DNA of 21,845 nucleotides from Ruminococcaceae bacterium UBA6845 (GTDB lineage Bacteria > Bacillota > Clostridia > Oscillospirales > Acutalibacteraceae): assembly GCA_002449395.1 (NCBI GenBank), contig DKDP01000030.1, positions 1 through 21,845 on the forward strand. Direction: 5' to 3'. The notes beneath the pieces were generated by a model. It did not search any database, was not told the DNA's origin, and saw nothing but the letters and a program-made list of their open reading frames with translations. Of the stretch, positions 14,769 to 21,780 are shown piece by piece; position 1 is the stretch's first letter, and every line of letters begins with the position of its first letter. The position numbers were made by a program, and so were the translations under genes.

Positions 14769-14883
14769 GCCTCCCTTGCAGGGGAGGCGGACGACAATGT
14801 CGTGACGGAAGGAGTTTGAGTCTGATAAAACCTTACTCCCTCAGTCACGGACGAGCCGTGACAGCTCCCCCGGAGGAGGAGCC
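14769..14883. repeat. Structured intergenic repeat, full copy
   Basis: The element starts with GCCTCCC paired to GGGAGGC and contains GTCACGG (14844-14850) paired to CCGTGAC (14856-14862). It ends with GCTCC paired to GGAGC (14864-14882). The reverse complement of its right half resembles its left half, so it is also one long imperfect inverted repeat of about 115 bases. I see no coding frame in it. It resembles small non-autonomous repeats (REP or MITE type) often met in gut Clostridia. Confidence 0.6.
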
Positions 14884-14918
14884 CAAGCTCAAAGCAAATT
14901 ACGAGGCAAATATTTGTA

Positions 14919-14988
14919 GCCTCCCTCTTGAGGTAGGCACGACGGAGGAGTGACGGAAGGAGTTTAGGCTTGATATAAAACTTACTCC
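14919..14988. repeat. Structured intergenic repeat, left-half copy
   Basis: These 70 bases repeat the left half of the element at 14769-14839 in the same direction. Shared blocks are GCCTCCCT, GTGACGGAAGGAGTTT and TTACTCC, with small gaps. The right half is missing. The rest of the 14745-15053 spacer holds no gene that I can support. Confidence 0.6.
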
Positions 14989-15053
14989 ACCCCAGCTCCA
15001 CAGAAATATACTCCAAATTCAAATGTTTAACCTATCATTACCAAGGTGATAAA

Positions 15054-15728
15054 ATGAAGTTTAAGATCAAGAAGAAACAAAGGGATATCGTCATTGCCGC
15101 CGTGCTTTTGGCGGCGGTGATTGTCGGAGTTTGCATAAGATTCGATGTTTTTCGGCCGGGATACACATATTCTGGCGATCCGTATGTATGCCTCGATGCG
15201 GGACACGGTGCGGACGATGTCGGAGCGACAAGCGGCGAACGATACGAGAAAGACGACGATCTTCGCCTGACGCTGAAAATCAAGGAAAGTCTTGAGAAAA
15301 TGGGCGTCAAGGTTTACCTCACCCGTGAGGATGATTCCGACGTCACGCTCAAGGATCGCTGTAAATCGGCAAATAAAAAGCATTGCACGCTCTTTATAAG
15401 CGTGCACAGAAATTCGGCAGAGGACAAAAATGCCAACGGAATTGAGGCGTGGGTTTCAAAAAAGCCGAAAGGCGATGAGGAACAGCTTGCCGAAAATCTT
15501 GTTGAGAATATCTGCAAGCTGACGGATCAGCAGAACCGTGGCATAAAGAAGGGCTTCCGTGACAACACCTTCGGCGATTACTACATAAACTCCGACACAG
15601 ATATGCCGTCGCTTCTTTTGGAGGTCGGATTTATCACCAATGATAAGGACAACAAGGCGTTTGACGAAAAGCTCGACGAAACAGCCGAGACGATAGCAAA
15701 AACAATCTACGATCACATTCAGAAATAA
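15054..15728 (+). CDS. Membrane-anchored N-acetylmuramoyl-L-alanine amidase (Amidase_3)
   Basis: 224-residue cell-wall hydrolase that would cleave the bond between MurNAc and L-alanine of peptidoglycan. A basic N-terminus and one hydrophobic helix (about 11-28) anchor it or act as an uncleaved signal. The Amidase_3 domain runs from about 43 to the end. The zinc and catalytic residues expected for the family are visible: H51 in DAGHG, E65 in YEKDDDL, H118 in SVHRN and E190 in LLLEVGF. No wall-binding repeats are present, so the membrane helix probably places it. The ATG at 15054 follows AAGGTGAT. It stands alone, with the repeat-rich spacer on its left and a strong terminator on its right. Confidence 0.93.
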   Translation: MKFKIKKKQRDIVIAAVLLAAVIVGVCIRFDVFRPGYTYSGDPYVCLDAGHGADDVGATSGERYEKDDDLRLTLKIKESLEKMGVKVYLTREDDSDVTLKDRCKSANKKHCTLFISVHRNSAEDKNANGIEAWVSKKPKGDEEQLAENLVENICKLTDQQNRGIKKGFRDNTFGDYYINSDTDMPSLLLEVGFITNDKDNKAFDEKLDETAETIAKTIYDHIQK

Positions 15729-15732
15729 ACCG

Positions 15733-15772
15733 AGACCGTTTCATTTTCCAAGAATTTGAAACGGTCTTTTTC
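15733..15772 (+). terminator. Intrinsic terminator of the amidase gene
   Basis: AGACCGTTTCA (15733-15743) pairs perfectly with TGAAACGGTCT (15757-15767), and TTTTCTT follows. Confidence 0.9.
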
Positions 15773-15782
15773 TTCCTGTATA

Positions 15783-15810
15783 TTGCATTTTTTGACGCTT
15801 GTGATATAAT
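15783..15810 (+). promoter_or_regulatory. Promoter of the HAD phosphatase gene
   Basis: TTGCAT (15783-15788), a 16-base spacer and TATAAT (15805-15810), with an extended -10 TG directly before it. The start codon is 18 bases downstream, so the leader is very short. Confidence 0.65.
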
Positions 15811-15828
15811 ATCAAATCGGTGATGATT

Positions 15829-16476
15829 ATGAAATACAACACATATATTTTTGATCTCGACGGAACACTGCTTGACACATTGCAGGATCTTGCGAATGCC
15901 GTCAATTATGCAATGCGACAGATGAATTATCCGGAAAGAACAGTCGACGAGGTTCGCCGATTCATCGGAAACGGCATAAGAATGCTTATCAAGCGTGCCG
16001 CTCCGCAGGATATTTCACAGGACGATTACAACAAAACCCTTGCGATTTTTACCGCATATTATCTTGATCACATAGCCGATTTCACAAAGCCGTATGACGG
16101 AATTATCGACGTTATTAAAACGCTCAAGGAGAACGGATGTAAGGTCGCCGTTGTTTCCAATAAGGCGGACGAGGCGGCGAAAAAGGTCGTTAAGGATTTC
16201 TTCGGAGATATTTTTGACCTTGTTGTTGGAAAGATGGATCGTTTTCCGTCAAAGCCTGCGCCCGATTCGGTGCTTTACGTTATCAAAACCCTCGGATCGG
16301 ACAAGGCGAAATGCGTTTACTCGGGCGACTCCGAGGTTGATGTTCAGACGGCGCACAATGCGGGGCTTTCCTGCGTCGGCGTGACGTGGGGCAACCGTGA
16401 CGTCTCGGAACTGATAGCCGCCGGAGCGGAATATATCGCAGAAAATCCGTATGAGATAATCGAAAAAACAAAATAA
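15829..16476 (+). CDS. HAD-superfamily phosphatase, phosphoglycolate phosphatase-like
   Basis: 215-residue cytosolic phosphatase. HAD motif I is FDLDGTLLDT with nucleophile D9 and acid D11. A helical cap follows (about 17-85), which makes it subclass I. Motif II is VAVVSNK, motif III the lysine in FPSKPAPDSV, and motif IV SGDSEVDVQTAHNAG. Cap and length fit Gph/PgpH-type phosphoglycolate phosphatases or PpaX-like pyrophosphatases, but substrate cannot be told by eye. The ATG at 15829 is five bases from GGTGA; ATG 15823 overlaps that site. It is a single gene between a promoter and a shared terminator. Confidence 0.9.
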   Translation: MKYNTYIFDLDGTLLDTLQDLANAVNYAMRQMNYPERTVDEVRRFIGNGIRMLIKRAAPQDISQDDYNKTLAIFTAYYLDHIADFTKPYDGIIDVIKTLKENGCKVAVVSNKADEAAKKVVKDFFGDIFDLVVGKMDRFPSKPAPDSVLYVIKTLGSDKAKCVYSGDSEVDVQTAHNAGLSCVGVTWGNRDVSELIAAGAEYIAENPYEIIEKTK

Positions 16477-16480
16477 AAAT

Positions 16481-16522
16481 ACCGAGCATTTCCGTTTTCT
16501 TGAAAATGCTCGGTAAATTTTT
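16481..16522. terminator. Bidirectional terminator between HAD and radical SAM genes
   Basis: ACCGAGCATTT (16481-16491) pairs with AAATGCTCGGT (16504-16514). T-runs lie on both sides (AAATTTTTA rightward, TATTTTTA leftward). It serves the convergent genes on both strands. Confidence 0.88.
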
Positions 16523-16528
16523 ATAGAT

Positions 16529-17131
16529 TTACTTAATCAATGCCCTGACTCTCAGCGGTATTCCCATTTTGTCGGCAAGCTGCCGGCATTCGGCAATCTC
16601 TTCCTTGCTGATGACGTCAACGACCGTAAATTTAACTTTCGGAATATATTTCTTGCAGTCCTCGGCAAATTTCAGCAGGGCAGGAAATGCGTCCTCGCCG
16701 AAGCGTGAACGGCTGACCTCCTGATAACGCTTTGCGTTCGGAGCATTGAGGCTGATTGAAATCGAATCGACAACGCCCTCAAGGAGCTTTGCTGTCTCCT
16801 TGCCGTTGATAAGATCGCTCAGTCCGTTTGAATTGAGACGGATCTTCAATCCGAACTTATCTTTAAGATATTTTGCACTTGCAATAAGGTTGTCAAGCGC
16901 CTGCGTCGGCTCGCCGTAACCGCAAAAAACGACCTCCGAATAGGGTGAAAAGTCAAATTTGTTGATCTCGTCCTCAATCTCTTCAAGAGTGGGATCCTTC
17001 TTCAGCCAAAGTGACTCAGCCGAGCCAAGCCCGTCGCCGTTGCTCCTGATGCAGAAAACGCAGGAACAGGGACATTTGTTTGTGATGTTCATATATACGC
17101 TGTCGCCATAGGTATAAACAATATCAGCCAT
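16529..17131 (-). CDS. Short radical SAM protein, TatD-associated type
   Basis: 200-residue iron-sulfur enzyme. The radical SAM cluster motif is C20-x3-C24-x2-C27 in NKCPCSCVFC. The GYGEPT motif at about 71-76 should contact the SAM amino group, and later beta strands include LRLNSNG-like and DSISISLNAP segments. It resembles the family I remember as TIGR04038 (TatD-associated radical SAM). No TatD gene is in view here. Instead it follows an ECF S component with a two-base gap, so the pair is likely co-transcribed and translationally coupled. The substrate is unknown. The ATG at 17131 has GAGGAAG at the end of the upstream gene. Confidence 0.85.
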   Translation of the reverse strand: MADIVYTYGDSVYMNITNKCPCSCVFCIRSNGDGLGSAESLWLKKDPTLEEIEDEINKFDFSPYSEVVFCGYGEPTQALDNLIASAKYLKDKFGLKIRLNSNGLSDLINGKETAKLLEGVVDSISISLNAPNAKRYQEVSRSRFGEDAFPALLKFAEDCKKYIPKVKFTVVDVISKEEIAECRQLADKMGIPLRVRALIK

Positions 17132-17133
17132 AA

Positions 17134-17691
17134 TTAAAACTTCCTCATTCTGTCTTTGATTTTTGCCTTGTCAAGCGCTGCGGCAAGGACAATGTAAAGT
17201 ATTCCGCTCGAACCTGCCTGAATGGCATTGCCCGGGAGAGTGTTGAGTGCGCTTACCCATGACGGAATACTGAAAAGATATTCGGTGAATCCGACGGGTG
17301 CGGAAAGTGCAAGGATGATAACCTCCGCAACATAGTAGCCTGCGATTGTAATAAACGCCGCAATGAAAACGGCAATAACATTTCTCTTGCAAAGGAGCTT
17401 CTTAGCCGTGTAAGTGAAGCAGAGGGTGAGAAGTGCTTTGATAATAAAGGTCGGGATTATATACATAGTATAACCGCCGACGGCGTCCGAAATCGCTGCA
17501 CCGATACCTGCGCTCAGTGCGGCAAGAGGCGTCGGAAGCAAACTTGCGCAAAGGTAGATCATTGAATCGCCGATGTGCATATAGCCGTTAACACTCGGAA
17601 TTTTTACGTAATAGGTCAGTACGGTGGTCAAAGCCGCAAAAAGTGCCGCCAAAACAACCTGGTTGAGCTTGAATTTGCTCTCGCTTTTCAT
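17134..17691 (-). CDS. ECF transporter S component (substrate-specific subunit)
   Basis: 185-residue membrane protein with five or six helices. It begins with the short basic segment and helix LNQVVLAALFAALTTVLTYY typical of energy-coupling-factor S subunits. Helix 1 carries an A-x-x-x-A-like pattern used to contact the shared EcfT. An NGYMHIGDSMIYLCASLL motif (H-x-G-D) and GAAISDAVGGYTMYI follow, as in the vitamin or queuosine-precursor-type S components. The transported compound cannot be fixed. The ATG at 17691 is six bases from GGAGGG; the longer start at 17736 is rejected. The neighbouring radical SAM enzyme may act on the imported compound or make it. Confidence 0.88.
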   Translation of the reverse strand: MKSESKFKLNQVVLAALFAALTTVLTYYVKIPSVNGYMHIGDSMIYLCASLLPTPLAALSAGIGAAISDAVGGYTMYIIPTFIIKALLTLCFTYTAKKLLCKRNVIAVFIAAFITIAGYYVAEVIILALSAPVGFTEYLFSIPSWVSALNTLPGNAIQAGSSGILYIVLAAALDKAKIKDRMRKF

Positions 17692-17707
17692 AATAAACCC
17701 TCCAATA

Positions 17708-17736
17708 ATAATATGTGAAACATTATAAATAGTCAA
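17708..17736 (-). promoter_or_regulatory. Candidate promoter of the ECF S-radical SAM pair
   Basis: Reading leftward, TTGACT (17736-17731), a 17-base spacer and TATTAT (17713-17708). The predicted start would fall near the ribosome site, leaving almost no leader. A TATAAT at 17727-17722 with a poor -35 box is an alternative. Confidence 0.45.
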
Positions 17737-17797
17737 TATTGCATAAATGACAAAAAACGCTTATTTAACTTGTGCAAAACCAACAAAGATACTTATG

Positions 17798-17826
17798 TTG
17801 AAAAATTCATTGTGATGTGGTATACT
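17798..17826 (+). promoter_or_regulatory. Promoter of the second cohesin-like operon
   Basis: TTGAAA (17798-17803), a 17-base spacer and TATACT (17821-17826), about 70 bases before the start codon. I see no riboswitch or clear dyad in 17692-17895. Confidence 0.6.
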
Positions 17827-17895
17827 TATCGTATAATGCCTTTGCCATATGTTTTACATATTTAATCGGTAGGCTTATCAAACGGAGGTCATCTT

Positions 17896-18708
17896 ATGAA
17901 AAAATTTATTTCAATTATACTTGCCGCTGCGACGGCTTTATGTCTTTGCATACCTGCTTTTGCGGCGGAAAATTCAAGATTCGGCGTTACCGTTGTTTCG
18001 GAAAACGACACAAAGGCTGTTGTTTCAATCGACTTTAACGGCGGTACGGCTTTCAACTGCCTCGATTTTGAGGTTGAGCTTTCAAACAGAGTGAGCGTAA
18101 CGGACTGCTCCAACGGCGCAGGTCTGAGAAATTTCAAGATCTATGTCGGCGATCTCGGAACACAGGACGCAACGATTTCAAGCTTCAACAAGGACAGCAA
18201 TCCGATTAAATTCACCTTTGCGACAACAGTTGGCTTCAAAGCGGTGAACGGCAAGGATCTTTTGGTTATCACACTGAAGAAGGATACGGCGGATAAGCTG
18301 ACCTCAAAGGATGTTAAGCTGACGGTTACGAACTGCGGAATAAGCGGAGCACAGGCGACGAGCGCAGTTGTAATCGGCACAACGGTTACGCAGATCGGCG
18401 AAAAGAGCAATACGCCCGTTACCGTACCCGGACAGGCAGGCACAACCGCTGCCAAGACAAGCTCTGCGGCGAAAACCGACGCAACAACAGCCGCCACAAC
18501 CGTCGATTCTTCAAAAACCACGGTTCAGACAGAGGTAACGGATGAGCACAGCGGACAAACGCCCGATGCAAATGCCGAGACCGAGAAGAAACAGCCGGGC
18601 AGAAACAAGATAATTATCGTTGCGGCGCTTGCAATTTCTATGATCGCAGTTATTGCCGCAGGTGTTATCTTCATCGCAAAGAAATATAAAAAAGAGGACA
18701 AGGAATAA
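17896..18708 (+). CDS. Membrane-anchored protein with one cohesin-like domain
   Basis: 270-residue exported protein. A signal peptide ends near PAFAA (residue 23 or 24). Residues about 25-160 form a beta-rich domain resembling the cohesin-like domain of the protein at 6324-7304. Both open with a V-x-E-N-D-x-x-x-V-V-S-I segment, have a G-x-x-L-L-x-x-T-x-K strand, and end in D-x-x-L-x-x-x-x-C. A Thr/Ala/Ser-rich linker (about 165-232) and one helix at about 239-260 follow, ending KKYKKEDKE. There is no NPxTG-like motif, so it should remain in the membrane instead of being joined to the wall. The ATG at 17896 is eight bases from CGGAGG. It shares one base (TAATG) with the hydrolase gene. It might display a dockerin partner or bind sugars. 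Confidence 0.75.
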   Translation: MKKFISIILAAATALCLCIPAFAAENSRFGVTVVSENDTKAVVSIDFNGGTAFNCLDFEVELSNRVSVTDCSNGAGLRNFKIYVGDLGTQDATISSFNKDSNPIKFTFATTVGFKAVNGKDLLVITLKKDTADKLTSKDVKLTVTNCGISGAQATSAVVIGTTVTQIGEKSNTPVTVPGQAGTTAAKTSSAAKTDATTAATTVDSSKTTVQTEVTDEHSGQTPDANAETEKKQPGRNKIIIVAALAISMIAVIAAGVIFIAKKYKKEDKE

Positions 18709-20027
18709 TGAGCTTTTGGGATAGTGAGCTTGCTTTTCGCAATTATGCCGACGAGCCGATTTACGACTGCCGTGAAAACTGCGAAATGGCAATTTACAGA
18801 AATACAAGTATAGGTGAAACCGAGAAGTGGATTGATAAGCTCTGCGAAAACGGATTTTCCGTGATCCGTAAAAACGAGCTTGCGGACAACAGCTTTTTCC
18901 TCCTTGACAGGGACGGACTGCACGTTACGGCACTGTTCACGCCGTGCGATTCGACATTGCGTGTGACGGCAGGTGAAAATCCGATCCCGAGCGACGGCGA
19001 GCCCGTATGCGACGGGGACGGGGAAACCGTTTTCTACGGATTTGAAAACGACCATACCTATATTGACTGCGGAATGTGCCTTTTGGTGCAGTGCCCCGAT
19101 CACAGCTTTTTTGTTGTCGACAGCGGACATTATTTTCAGTTCAATGACAACGACAGAATCCACCGCTTTATGCGTGAACGCACTCCTAAGGGAGAGAAAA
19201 TTGTTGTCAACGGCTGGCTTATAACTCACGCTCATTCCGATCATATATCAAAGCTGATGGATTTCCTGCGATACAACTGTGACGATGTTGTTATCGAGGG
19301 CTTTTACGGAAACCTGATTGACCCGAAATATGACGTTGACGGGGACTGGGATATTGAGGAGATACTGCTCTCGGAAAAGCTGTTCCGTCAGCTTGACGGA
19401 ATTGACGTTCCGAAATATAAGTTGCATTCGGGTATGCACTTCACGGTGCGTAACCTGAGCTTTGACGTGATGTGCACCCATGAGGATATTTTTCCGCACA
19501 AGATGCCGGATTATAACGATTCCTCCTGTGCCGTTATGATGACGGTCGGCACGACGAAAGTTTTTATCCCGGGAGACTGCTCGGCGCTTGCAAGCGAGGT
19601 GCTTGAGGCACGCTACGGCGATGAGCTCGGATGCGATGTGGTTCAGGTCGCTCATCACGGACATTCGGGTCTTTCAAAGCATGCCTATGAACTTATGAAC
19701 GCAAAGGTTGCGGTATTCCCGATAACGAGAATTATGTTCGATGAGGAATATCCAAAACAGGAGGCAAACAGACGGCTGATCGAGCTTGCCGAGAAATATT
19801 ATATTACCTCGGACGGAACGGTTTGCATACCGCTTCCGCTTGACCTTGAAAGGATAACAACCCTGCCGGATGAGACCTTTGAGGATTTCGCAAAGATAAA
19901 AAATCAGTGGGGCTACACATACTCGGATGAGAGGATGCAGGAGCTGTACGAAATCTACCTTGCCCACGGCGGAAATCTTGAAAAGGAAGTTTTACCCGTC
20001 CGCAAAGAGGGATTTTCATTAAGATAA
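18708..20027 (+). CDS. Metallo-beta-lactamase-fold hydrolase, ComEC-like catalytic domain
   Basis: 439-residue protein without signal peptide, so probably cytosolic. The metal-binding motif HAHSDH lies at 174-179. Further ligands are likely D290 in IPGDCS and H316 or H317 in VAHHGHSG. The DSSCAVMM and AHHGHS segments resemble the MBL domain of ComEC-type hydrolases. An N-terminal region of about 125 residues (ENCEMAIYRNTS, FFLLDRDGLHVTAL) looks like a separate domain. A C-terminal extension follows beyond about 360. The substrate is unknown; nucleic acid or phosphodiester hydrolysis is a guess from the fold. Its start overlaps the cohesin-like gene by one base, which implies coupled translation. 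The operon ends at the terminator at 20033. Confidence 0.85.
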   Translation: MSFWDSELAFRNYADEPIYDCRENCEMAIYRNTSIGETEKWIDKLCENGFSVIRKNELADNSFFLLDRDGLHVTALFTPCDSTLRVTAGENPIPSDGEPVCDGDGETVFYGFENDHTYIDCGMCLLVQCPDHSFFVVDSGHYFQFNDNDRIHRFMRERTPKGEKIVVNGWLITHAHSDHISKLMDFLRYNCDDVVIEGFYGNLIDPKYDVDGDWDIEEILLSEKLFRQLDGIDVPKYKLHSGMHFTVRNLSFDVMCTHEDIFPHKMPDYNDSSCAVMMTVGTTKVFIPGDCSALASEVLEARYGDELGCDVVQVAHHGHSGLSKHAYELMNAKVAVFPITRIMFDEEYPKQEANRRLIELAEKYYITSDGTVCIPLPLDLERITTLPDETFEDFAKIKNQWGYTYSDERMQELYEIYLAHGGNLEKEVLPVRKEGFSLR

Positions 20028-20032
20028 GGAAA

Positions 20033-20069
20033 GAGCAGAAACATCGCAAGGTGTCTCTGCTCATTTTTT
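20033..20069 (+). terminator. Intrinsic terminator of the cohesin-like/MBL operon
   Basis: GAGCAGA (20033-20039) pairs with TCTGCTC (20056-20062), with a short inner ACA/TGT pairing, and six T residues follow. It overlaps the last bases of the convergent gene. Confidence 0.85.
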
Positions 20070-20589
20070 AAATCTTAAATTCGTCAATAAACGTGTCGAA
20101 TATATCCTTTTCGGTCGGTTTGGGTTCTGCGGACTTTTCTTCAATGGGAATTGCGCCGATCTGATCTGAGATCGCCGAAAGCTCCTTGCCGAGCTCATCA
20201 ATATTTTTGGTAATCTGCGTGAGGCTCTTGAGCAGCGCGGGCAGTTTTCGCTCGGTTGAATTGATATAACCGCTCGTTTCGTCGGCGATTTTTACAACCT
20301 CGTTATGAGCGTCGATAAATTTCTTTGCCGAATCGGTAAGGTTGTCAAAGTCGGGCTTGCTTCCGTCATCCTCTTCATATTTTGCAGCGGTATTTTTAAG
20401 CTGTGTTAGCTTTGCCTCTTTTTCTGCAAGCGTCTTTTTCAGCTCGGAGATTTCACTGCGTATTGCGGAAAAATCCCCTTTAGATGCCGCCAGCTCGTAT
20501 TCGGCAGAGAGTTCAGCCAGGTAATCGTCAACCTGCTGTTTATCAAAGCCGCCGATTGCACGTGTGCGGATTGGAATGTTATTGCTCAT
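20068..20589 (-). CDS. DivIVA-domain coiled-coil protein
   Basis: 173-residue cytosolic protein. Its N-terminus has the DivIVA-type start: a short IRTRAIGGFDKQQVDDYLAELSAEYE segment, where DivIVA and GpsB have a G-(Y/F)-x-x-x-x-V-(D/N)-x-(Y/F)-L motif. A long coiled-coil follows (about 35-75, SEISELKKTLAEKEAKLTQL) and a second helical stretch at about 85-150. An acidic C-terminus ends DIFDTFIDEFKI. Such proteins often mark curved membrane or the division site. The ATG at 20589 is seven bases from GGAGG; the longer start at 20631 is upstream of it and lacks a site. It is a single gene with its own promoter. Confidence 0.8.
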   Translation of the reverse strand: MSNNIPIRTRAIGGFDKQQVDDYLAELSAEYELAASKGDFSAIRSEISELKKTLAEKEAKLTQLKNTAAKYEEDDGSKPDFDNLTDSAKKFIDAHNEVVKIADETSGYINSTERKLPALLKSLTQITKNIDELGKELSAISDQIGAIPIEEKSAEPKPTEKDIFDTFIDEFKI

Positions 20590-20619
20590 TTTTGCCCCTC
20601 CGATCTTCTTCTGACTGAT

Positions 20620-20648
20620 ATAATAACACAAACGAATTATTTTTGCAA
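20620..20648 (-). promoter_or_regulatory. Promoter of the DivIVA-domain gene
   Basis: Reading leftward, TTGCAA (20648-20643), a 17-base spacer and TATTAT (20625-20620), with TG one base before the -10 box. Confidence 0.65.
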
Positions 20649-20674
20649 TGAAAACATCAGATAAAACAAAAGTG

Positions 20675-20703
20675 TTGCACTATTATACCGAAAATGTTAT
20701 AAT
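20675..20703 (+). promoter_or_regulatory. Promoter of the epimerase gene
   Basis: TTGCAC (20675-20680), a 17-base spacer and TATAAT (20698-20703), with an extended -10 TG. It diverges from the DivIVA-gene promoter. Confidence 0.75.
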
Positions 20704-20745
20704 TAAATAAATATGATCGGTTTTTGCCGAATAAGGAATGACACT

Positions 20746-21720
20746 ATGGGATACTCGAATTTAAAATTTCCCGAGGATTCGGTTTTCCTCGTGACGGGAG
20801 GAGCGGGCTTTATCGGCTCCAATCTTTGCGAGGCAATATTGAAAATGGGTTACAAGGTCAGGTGCCTTGACGACCTTTCGACGGGAAAAAAGGAAAATAT
20901 TGATCTTTTTATAAATGATCCGAACTATACTTTTATAAAAGGCGACGTAAAGGATCTCGATGTTTGTATGAATGCCTGCGAGGGTGTGGATTATGTCCTG
21001 CATCAGGCGGCATGGGGAAGCGTTCCGAGAAGCATTGAAATGCCGCTGTTTTATGAGAGAAACAATATTATGGGTACGCTCAATATGATGGAGGCGGCAA
21101 GGCGAAAGAGCGTGAAGAAGTTTGTCTATGCCTCAAGCTCGTCGGTTTACGGCGATCATCCCGTTCTTCCGAAGAAGGAGGGGCAGGAGGGCAACCTGCT
21201 TTCACCTTATGCTCTGACCAAGCGCTGTGCCGAGGAGTACGCAAAGCTGTATACAAGGCTTTACGGGCTTGACACATACGGGATGAGATATTTTAATGTT
21301 TTCGGCAGACGTCAGGATCCCGACGGAGCGTATGCGGCGGTTATTCCGAAGTTTATTAAAATGCTGATGAATGACGAAACGCCGACGATCAACGGCGACG
21401 GCAGACAGTCGAGAGATTTCACCTATGTTGAGAATGTTATTGAGGCGAACCTCAAGGCTTGCCTTGCTCCGCACGAGGCGGCAGGCAACGCATTTAACAT
21501 AGCCTACGGCGGACGTGAATATCTTATTGATATATACCATTCGCTGACACGTGCGCTCGGCAAGGACATCGAACCGAATTTCGGACCCGACAGAGCGGGG
21601 GACATCAAACACTCAAACGCCGATATATCAAAGGCACGTGAGATGCTCGGTTATGACCCGGATTATGACTTTGATTCCGGTCTGAAGCTGGCGATTGACT
21701 GGTACGTTAAGAATTTGTAA
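20746..21720 (+). CDS. UDP-N-acetylglucosamine 4-epimerase, WbpP type
   Basis: 324-residue extended short-chain dehydrogenase that would interconvert UDP-GlcNAc and UDP-GalNAc (or their uronic acids) for surface polysaccharide. The NAD-binding glycine motif is G18-x2-G21-x2-G24. Catalytic residues are the serines at 131-133 and Y155-x3-K159. Similarity to Pseudomonas WbpP is strong by eye: LHQAAWGSVPRSI, SSSVYGDHPVLPK, YFNVFGRRQDPDGAYAAVIPK and GDIKHSNADISKA. S290 falls where WbpP has the small Ser306 and E. coli GalE a Tyr, which fits use of N-acetylated sugars. The ATG at 20746 follows AAGGA; the frame from 20713 has no ribosome site. No other sugar gene is in view, so its polymer is unknown. 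Confidence 0.92.
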   Translation: MGYSNLKFPEDSVFLVTGGAGFIGSNLCEAILKMGYKVRCLDDLSTGKKENIDLFINDPNYTFIKGDVKDLDVCMNACEGVDYVLHQAAWGSVPRSIEMPLFYERNNIMGTLNMMEAARRKSVKKFVYASSSSVYGDHPVLPKKEGQEGNLLSPYALTKRCAEEYAKLYTRLYGLDTYGMRYFNVFGRRQDPDGAYAAVIPKFIKMLMNDETPTINGDGRQSRDFTYVENVIEANLKACLAPHEAAGNAFNIAYGGREYLIDIYHSLTRALGKDIEPNFGPDRAGDIKHSNADISKAREMLGYDPDYDFDSGLKLAIDWYVKNL

Positions 21721-21780
21721 TTCTTTGAAGATACCGATGCGACAAACATTAAACTATTTAGGCAAGCAGAATCTAATTGA

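Noticed and set aside
14747..15022. 91-codon minus-strand frame across the repeat region
   Set aside because: It is read through hairpin-rich repeat DNA, has no recognisable domain and no ribosome site.
17692..17895. Possible riboswitch upstream of the ECF S component
   Set aside because: The spacer is AT-rich and shows no conserved riboswitch motif or terminator-like hairpin; it holds only divergent promoters.
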